Of a stretch of 64,000 bases of DNA, positions 59,039 through 64,000 are shown in pieces; position 1 is the stretch's first letter, and each line of letters begins with the position of its first letter. This DNA comes from Micropruina sp. GTDB taxonomy: Bacteria; Actinomycetota; Actinomycetes; Propionibacteriales; Propionibacteriaceae. The notes beneath the pieces are model-generated. The model did no database searches. It was given only the letters and a program-made list of their open reading frames with translations, and had not been told where the DNA came from. The translations under genes were made by a program, and so were the position numbers. Location: NCBI GenBank assembly GCA_016711205.1, contig JADJTM010000001.1:620001-684000 (forward strand). The letters are read 5' to 3'.

Positions 59039-61151
59039 CAACGCCGAGCCCGACACCGATCTCTCGATCCTCGCCGTCGACTCGGGCCAGACCGCGATCA
59101 GGGTGCGCAGCCGGCATCCGCGCTTCTTCGAGCACAGCTTTCCCGGGGCGATCACCAGCCGTTCGCTACTGCCCCAGCTGGCGGACGCGGTCGTGGCCGC
59201 GTCCCGGTTGGCGCAGCGCCCGTTCCCGCTGGTGACGATCGGTACCACCGGGCTGACCGACCTCGACAACGACCCCGAACGGCTGCTGGCCCTGTGCCGC
59301 GAGGCAGGCACTGAACAGGTGCGGCTGGCACACGACTCGATCACGTCGTACCTGGCCGCACTCGGGTTGCAGCCGGGCGTGGTGGTGGCGGCCGGCACTG
59401 GCGTGGTCACCCTGGGCGTCGGCGTGTCCGGCACCCAGCGGGTGGACGGCTGGGGCTACCTGCTCGGTGACGCCGGCAGCGGGTACTGGCTGGGCCGCTC
59501 GGCGCTGACGCACGCGCTGCGCGGCTACGACGGACGCGGCCCCGCCACGGCGCTGACCCAGGTGCTGATCGACGCCTTTCCGCACCCCGAGGATGCCTAC
59601 ATCGAGCTGCAAACCGACCCCGACAAGGTGCGGCGCATCGCCGGCTTCGCGCGCGCCGTGGCCGACCTGGCGCCAACCGACCAGGTCGCAGAGTCGATCT
59701 GTCGTGAGGCGGGGGAGGAGCTGGCGCTGTCGGCGTGCGCGGCCGCCGACCGGGTCGGCCTGGGTGCCGACCCACGGGTCTGCCTGATCGGCGGGGTGTT
59801 CGAGGCCGGCGCTGTGCGGGCGGCCACCGAGTCGGCACTGCGGCGCCGGTTGCCGGGGGTGCGCATGGTCGCGCCGCTGGGCGAGGGCATCGACGGTGCC
59901 GAGGAGTTGGCCCGGGTGCGGCCCGATCATCCGCTGGCCGGCAGCGTGGCGATCGCCCGAAGTTACGGATCCCGGCACCTGTTCCGGGTGCAGCCCCCGC
60001 TGCGCGACTACGCCTGGGGGTCGCGCACCTACATTCCCGAGCTGCTCGGACGCCAGCCGGACGGGCGTCCGCAGGCCGAGCTGTGGCTGGGCGCCCACCC
60101 GTCCGCTCCCGGGACCATCGACGGTGTGGGTCTGCACGAGCTGCTGGCCGGGCGCCCCGAACTGGCGGGGGGTGACCTGCCCTTTCTGATGAAGGTGCTG
60201 GCGGCGGGGCGTCCGCTCTCGCTGCAGGTGCACCCGAGCCGTGACCAGGCGGCTGTCGGCTACGACCGCGAAGATGCGGCCGGCATCGCGCTCGGCGACC
60301 CACGGCGAAACTACGCCGATCGTCAGCACAAGCCCGAGATGATCCTGGCGATCACCCCGTTCGTGGCGCTGTGCGGCTTCCGCTCCCCGGCCGAGGCGGC
60401 CGACGACCTGGCCGAGCTGATCGGCGAGCAGACCGGTGTGGGCGGCGAACTGCTGCGCGCGCTGCGCGACCCCGACGAGGCGACCGCGTTGCGTCGCAGC
60501 GTCGAGTTGCTGCTCTCGGGGCGGCCCGAGGTGCGCGCGCTGGCAGCCAGGCTGGTGGCGGCCGCGCAGCAGCACCCCGGCCGGTACGCCGACACGGTGC
60601 GACGGGCGGGCGACTACGGCGACGACCCGGGGCTGCTGGCGATGGCGCTGCTGAACCGGGTGGATCTGGCGCCGGGGCAGGCGCTTCACCTTGACGCCGG
60701 CAACATCCACGCGTATCTCAGCGGGCTGGGCATCGAGGCGATGGCGCCGTCCGACAACGTGCTGCGCGGCGGGCTCACCCCCAAGCACGTGGACGTCGAG
60801 GGGCTGCTCGAGATCGTCAACTTCACCACCATGGATCCTGCGCTGGTGCCCGCATCGACCTCCGAGAGCGAGGGCGTGCGGCTCGACTCGTACCGGCCTG
60901 AACTGCCGGAGTTCTCGGTGCATCGACTGTCGGCGCTCGGCGGTCCGCGCGAACTCGACCTGACCGGCCCGGCGATGCTGATCGTCACCGAGGGAGCCCT
61001 GCTGCTGGAGGCCGGCGACGAGCGGCTCACCCTGCAGCGGGGCGACAGTGCGTTCCACGCGGCGGGTGCACCGCTGCGGGTGCGCGCCACCGACGCCCCC
61101 GCCGTCGCCTACCTCACCACGCTCGGTGCGCCGCCGAGTGAGCAGGAATGA
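59025..61151 (+). CDS. Bifunctional sugar kinase (BadF/NAGK type) fused to mannose-6-phosphate isomerase
   Basis: This 708-residue protein has two enzymes. Residues ~10-310 are an actin-fold sugar kinase of the BadF/BcrA, GlcNAc-kinase-like family: AVDSGQTAIRVR (phosphate 1), TIGTTGL, AHDSITSYLAAL, VVAAGTGVVTLGV (phosphate 2) and WGYLLGDAGSGYWLG. Residues ~318-708 are a type I ManA: RDYAWGSRTYIPELLG, LSLQVHPSRDQA (zinc Gln/His, ~401), KPEMILAITPF (zinc Glu, ~435) and LDAGNIHAYLSG (zinc His, ~560). With the beta-mannosidase upstream this gives mannose to mannose-6-phosphate to fructose-6-phosphate in one polypeptide. Kinase specificity is inferred. The ATG at 59025 overlaps the lacI end. Confidence 0.88.
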   Translation: MLPVDNAEPDTDLSILAVDSGQTAIRVRSRHPRFFEHSFPGAITSRSLLPQLADAVVAASRLAQRPFPLVTIGTTGLTDLDNDPERLLALCREAGTEQVRLAHDSITSYLAALGLQPGVVVAAGTGVVTLGVGVSGTQRVDGWGYLLGDAGSGYWLGRSALTHALRGYDGRGPATALTQVLIDAFPHPEDAYIELQTDPDKVRRIAGFARAVADLAPTDQVAESICREAGEELALSACAAADRVGLGADPRVCLIGGVFEAGAVRAATESALRRRLPGVRMVAPLGEGIDGAEELARVRPDHPLAGSVAIARSYGSRHLFRVQPPLRDYAWGSRTYIPELLGRQPDGRPQAELWLGAHPSAPGTIDGVGLHELLAGRPELAGGDLPFLMKVLAAGRPLSLQVHPSRDQAAVGYDREDAAGIALGDPRRNYADRQHKPEMILAITPFVALCGFRSPAEAADDLAELIGEQTGVGGELLRALRDPDEATALRRSVELLLSGRPEVRALAARLVAAAQQHPGRYADTVRRAGDYGDDPGLLAMALLNRVDLAPGQALHLDAGNIHAYLSGLGIEAMAPSDNVLRGGLTPKHVDVEGLLEIVNFTTMDPALVPASTSESEGVRLDSYRPELPEFSVHRLSALGGPRELDLTGPAMLIVTEGALLLEAGDERLTLQRGDSAFHAAGAPLRVRATDAPAVAYLTTLGAPPSEQE

Positions 61152-61218
61152 GGAACCGTCCCCGATTCCTGCTCACCCGGGTGAGCGGTAATCGGGGACG
61201 GTTCCTCATTCCTGCTCA
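61139..61218. repeat. Perfect 29-bp inverted repeat with GGAACCGTCCCC core
   Basis: The arms 61139-61167 and 61190-61218 match over 29 bases (TGAGCAGGAATGAGG, then AACCGTCCCCGATT and the inverse), and the 22-base loop itself holds the palindrome GCTCACCCGGGTGAGC. The left arm includes the last codons and TGA of the kinase-ManA gene. The core GGAACCGTCCCC is shared with the array at 46661-47172. It will form a very stable RNA hairpin and probably ends or protects the operon mRNA. Confidence 0.85.
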
Positions 61219-61273
61219 CTCGAGTCGCTCCCGGCGTCCTGAACGGCACTGGGCCAACCAGGCCCTTAATCCG

Positions 61274-62455
61274 TCAGCCCACCGATTCGGACTGCCGGAC
61301 GCGGCGCGCGGCCCGGCGTCCGACCACGCCGATCGTCGCGCCACCGAGCGCGGCCAACGCGGCGCAGGCCACGAAGACCCCGGGGTAACCCCACGGCGTG
61401 CCGGCGATGGCGATCAGCGGCCCGGTCAGAATGTTGCCCACCCGGCGGGTGTTGCCGAACAAGCCGGTGGCGAAGCCCGGGCCGGCGATGATCTGCTGAA
61501 ACAGGGCCATGCCGATACCCGACAGCGCCGCGACGAAGGCGGCGTTGAGCACCTGGAGGGCGAGCAGCGTCCAGACGTCGCGGACGAAAGCCATGCCGAC
61601 GAAGTAGCCGATGCCGCACGCACACCCGATCAGCATCAAGGTGAGCAGCGAGAAGCGCCCCGCGAGCCGTCCGAGCCACACCAATGCCGGAATCTCGAGG
61701 CCGGCGGCCAGGCTGAGCGCGAGGCCCGCCCACAGCACCGGCAGGCCGAGCCCTTCGCTGACGTACAGGATGAGCACGGCGGTGGTCGCTGCGTTGGTGG
61801 CTTGGACGAGCACGAACGCGACCACGATCACCGAGACGCCGGCTCTGGTGTGGCCCGTCTGCGCGAGGGTGGCCGCCGGCGGCGGGTCGCTGATCGGTGT
61901 ACCCGTACGTGAACTTCTGAGCATGACCGCGGTCAGCGCCACGTTGCCCAGGGCGATCGCCGCGATCACCAGCAGCACCGAGTGCGGGCCGAACCAGCCG
62001 ATCAGCGCGGTGGCGATCGGCGGACCGGCCACCCACGAGAACGAGTAGATCGCCCGGTTGTTCATCAGGTCAGCGGTGCTGGCACCGCCGTGCAGCAACT
62101 GGGCGAAGATCAGGGACGTGCCGACGCCGGCCGGCGCGCCGAACACGATCAGCGCGACGGTCACCCAGGGCAGGCTGGTGGCCACCGCGAGCGCGACGGC
62201 CAGGCCGAGGTTGAGCACCGCGCACGCCAGCAGTGGCCCCAGATAGCGGCGCCTGCGGTCGGCCCACGCCGGCACCACCAGCGACACCACGAAACCCGCC
62301 GCGTTGTAGACGGCCAGCACCCAGCCCACCTCGGCCGGGGTGGCGCCGTAGAGGCTGACCAGGATCAGCGCCAGCGACGGGCTGAGAAACGCGAACTGCA
62401 GTCCCCAGAACAACGACGCCAAAGGCAGCAGCGGGCGCTGCAGCATGCTTCTCAT
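61274..62455 (-). CDS. MFS transporter, sugar-efflux (SetA/SotB-like) type
   Basis: This 393-residue membrane protein has 12 predicted helices. It begins LPLASLFWGLQFAFLSPSLALILVSLYGATPAEVGWVLAVYNAAGF, and the loop after helix 2 has PAWADRRRRYLG, the MFS cytoplasmic motif. The segment NNRAIYSFSWVAGPPIATALIG recurs in sugar-efflux MFS proteins. It faces the mannoside operon from the other strand and may export excess sugar; the substrate is unproven. The ATG at 62455 was kept, with a second in-frame ATG three codons later. Confidence 0.85.
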   Translation of the reverse strand: MRSMLQRPLLPLASLFWGLQFAFLSPSLALILVSLYGATPAEVGWVLAVYNAAGFVVSLVVPAWADRRRRYLGPLLACAVLNLGLAVALAVATSLPWVTVALIVFGAPAGVGTSLIFAQLLHGGASTADLMNNRAIYSFSWVAGPPIATALIGWFGPHSVLLVIAAIALGNVALTAVMLRSSRTGTPISDPPPAATLAQTGHTRAGVSVIVVAFVLVQATNAATTAVLILYVSEGLGLPVLWAGLALSLAAGLEIPALVWLGRLAGRFSLLTLMLIGCACGIGYFVGMAFVRDVWTLLALQVLNAAFVAALSGIGMALFQQIIAGPGFATGLFGNTRRVGNILTGPLIAIAGTPWGYPGVFVACAALAALGGATIGVVGRRAARRVRQSESVG

Positions 62456-62693
62456 CCGTGCTCGGTTCGTACTGCGGCAAGGTCAGCAGCGCGAGTCGGC
62501 ACCCGGTCTTCGAGCCGGATGTCGGCAGCAACCTTGGCCGGTGCGTACCTCGAGGCCGGCGAGGGCGCCGGTGACACCAATCGGCACGCAGAAGCCACCA
62601 AGGGCACCTCGGCACCCGGTTCGTCGCGCATGCGTCCAGTCTCTCGCGTGCGGGTGGACGGCGCGTGCGGACGGCCCCAAAGAGGGACAGCGA

Positions 62694-62720
62694 GGCCCCG
62701 TCCGCTCCTCGGACGGGGCC
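62694..62720. terminator. Hairpin downstream of the 22-aa ORF
   Basis: GGCCCCGTCC and GGACGGGGCC form a perfect 10-bp stem with a 7-base loop. No T-run follows on the minus strand, so it is either a weak intrinsic terminator of the actinobacterial type or a stabilising hairpin. Confidence 0.5.
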
Positions 62721-62758
62721 CCCACTGTGACCGCGCCACGGCGCGACCGGTCAGCCGG

Positions 62759-62827
62759 TCAGCTGAGCGCCTTCGTCTTCAGCGTCTCGTACATGATGCT
62801 GCCCAAGTTGGACCAGAATTCGGGCAT
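62759..62827 (-). CDS. Small ORF, 22 aa, unknown peptide
   Basis: The ATG at 62827 has GAAAGG six bases upstream and a TAGAAT -10-like box about 50 bases upstream (62879-62884, minus strand). The peptide starts MPEFWSNLGSIMYETLKT and ends KALS, with mixed hydrophobic and charged residues that could form an amphipathic helix. A strong hairpin lies about 40 bases beyond the stop. No modification or export genes are adjacent. It could be a signalling or membrane-active peptide, a leader ORF or chance; the alignment of these signals favours expression. Confidence 0.42.
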   Translation of the reverse strand: MPEFWSNLGSIMYETLKTKALS

Positions 62828-62997
62828 AACGGGCCTTTCACACGATAGGACGGGCTGACAGTGGCCAGCCCGCAGCCGATTCTAGTGTCACCGACTGATA
62901 GCCCCTCGTCCGACCGGCCGATGAGCAGGCGAGATGGGCTAGATTCTGCCAACGACCAGGTTCGGCCCGTCCCTGGCCTGATCGAACGGACCCACAC

Positions 62998-64000
62998 ATG
63001 CCAGTTGCCGATGCCGTGAAGCGGCCAGCGTGGTACCGCCGCCGGCTCAGCATCACGCCGCCGCCCACGCCCAGCGTCGATCCCGCACCCGGACGGGCGG
63101 CCGCCCTGGCCCGGCTCGCCGAGTTGCAGCAACTGGACGCCGACATTCCCGAGGGCACTCGCACCCGGTTCTTCGAGCCCGACGAGACCGCCCGCGTCAC
63201 GCTGGTGATCTGGCACGGCTTCACCAATGCGCCCTCCCAGTTCGTGGCGGTCGCCGAGCAGTTGTGCGAGGCGGGTTATCGGGTGCTCCTTCCGCGAATG
63301 CCGCACCACGGCCAGGCCGACCTGCTCAACCGGGATCTGTCCAACCTCACGCAGGACGAGCTCGTCACCCACACCACCACCTGCATCGACATCGCCACCG
63401 GCCTGGGCGAATCGGTGTGGGTGATCGGATTGTCGGCCGGTGGGGTGCTGGCGGCGCTGGCGGCTGCGACGCGTCCCGAGATCGACCGGGCCGTGCTGAT
63501 CGCCCCGCTGGTGGCGCCCAAGGGCTTTCCGATGCCGGCGGTGCGGCTGTGCGTGAAGTGGCCCCGTATCGTGCCCCGGTTCTACATGTGGTGGGATCCG
63601 CGGGTGAAGGACGAGCTGGGTCACAGCCCGTACACCTACCCGGGTTTCCCGTTGCCGGGGGTGATGCCGTTTCTGCACCTGTCCGAGCTGATGTTCGACG
63701 GCACCGTCCGGCCGGATCATCGGCTGCAGCGAGTCGTGCTGATCACCAACCCGAACGACATCGCCGTCCGCCAGGACGCCGCCCGCGCCTTCTCAGCAAC
63801 GGTGTTCGCCGGATCGTCCGACTACTACGGGGTGGCCGGCATCGACAAGGCGCTGAACTGGGTGCACGACTTCGTCGACCCCTGGTCACCGAGCATCGGC
63901 ACCACCGAGCAGGTGGTCGCCCTGCTGGAGGCGGCGCTGGGCGTCGGCGAGCCGACCGCCGGGGGAGTGCTGGTGCCACCCCTGGTCAGTCCTCAGCCCG
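62998..64000 (+). CDS. Alpha/beta hydrolase, runs off the window
   Basis: An open frame from the ATG at 62998 to the right edge gives at least 334 residues. It shows the alpha/beta-hydrolase fold: VTLVIWHGFTNAPSQF near residue 65 with the oxyanion HG, RMPHHGQADL, and the nucleophile elbow IGLSAGG (Ser ~145), then LLIAP-like VLIAPLVAP and candidate acid in ITNPNDIAV. No signal peptide is seen. The enzyme is probably a serine carboxylesterase or lipase of the monoglyceride-lipase-like group; the substrate is unknown. The catalytic His is expected near VHDFVDPW. The 3' end lies outside the window. Confidence 0.82.
   Translation, partial: MPVADAVKRPAWYRRRLSITPPPTPSVDPAPGRAAALARLAELQQLDADIPEGTRTRFFEPDETARVTLVIWHGFTNAPSQFVAVAEQLCEAGYRVLLPRMPHHGQADLLNRDLSNLTQDELVTHTTTCIDIATGLGESVWVIGLSAGGVLAALAAATRPEIDRAVLIAPLVAPKGFPMPAVRLCVKWPRIVPRFYMWWDPRVKDELGHSPYTYPGFPLPGVMPFLHLSELMFDGTVRPDHRLQRVVLITNPNDIAVRQDAARAFSATVFAGSSDYYGVAGIDKALNWVHDFVDPWSPSIGTTEQVVALLEAALGVGEPTAGGVLVPPLVSPQP

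Noticed and set aside
1..64000. tRNA or rRNA genes
   Set aside because: I looked for tRNA-like TTCGANTC arms and rRNA signature stretches, especially at the island ends, and found none I could support; a covariance-model scan would be decisive.

Overview
The window is high-GC DNA with dense coding, GTG starts, four-base stop/start overlaps and leaderless promoters, so it comes from a high-GC actinobacterium. The C-terminal half of a succinate/acetate/propionate-type CoA-transferase, together with mannoside and galactoside loci, hints at a Propionibacteriaceae-like host, but this is an inference and not a demonstration.

Left part (1-12.6 kb): IS1182 and IS256 remnants, a TetR regulator, a HAD phosphatase, then a beta-galactoside uptake and hydrolysis locus (lacZ, two sugar permeases, binding protein, divergent TetR). 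Every gene of that locus carries at least one frameshift. Next comes the 3' half of a CoA-transferase gene, cut off by a 5'-truncated IS256 copy.

Mobile core (12.6-37.7 kb): two paralogous recombinase islands lie in tandem in the same orientation. Each has a 373-aa and a ~750-aa tyrosine recombinase, a DUF6262/TnpC-like protein and a DUF6650-like protein, all translationally coupled, followed by a different coupled cargo gene. The layout resembles Tn554 tnpA-tnpB-tnpC. The cargo gene of island B (240 codons once rebuilt) is interrupted twice. One insertion is a 1,478-bp ISL3-type element with 8-bp target duplications. The other is an 11,496-bp composite transposon (21383-32878) bounded by two 1,454-bp IS256 copies and by a 9-bp target duplication; removing it restores the reading frame exactly. 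Inside the composite are a NarL-type two-component system, a divergent MacB-like ABC exporter and a group II intron broken by the right-hand IS256. The left-hand IS256 is itself split by an IS21 element with 7-bp duplications. Island B's right end lies in the 3' end of a DUF1048 gene next to padR.

Conventional chromosome (37.7-46.5 kb): padR/DUF1048, an Imm-5-like/Arr ADP-ribosyltransferase fusion, an APC amino-acid permease, DinB, CtaA/COX15, a LysR-type substrate-binding-domain protein divergent from DUF5997, an orphan rhamnulose-1-phosphate aldolase, an HNH nuclease and a 51-codon small gene.

Beta-mannoside module (46.6-61.2 kb): a repeat array built on the core GGAACCGTCCCC and several LacI-type operator candidates precede an intact gene run. 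It encodes a GH2 beta-mannosidase, a peptide-type (Opp/Dpp) ABC transporter (binding protein, two permeases, two ATPases), a GH1 beta-glycosidase, a TatA-like protein, a LacI regulator and a sugar kinase fused to mannose-6-phosphate isomerase. Together they can import beta-manno-oligosaccharides, cleave them, phosphorylate mannose and isomerise it to fructose-6-phosphate. A perfect 29-bp inverted repeat of the same repeat family overlaps the last stop codon. The right edge holds an MFS sugar transporter, a 22-aa small ORF and the start of an alpha/beta hydrolase.
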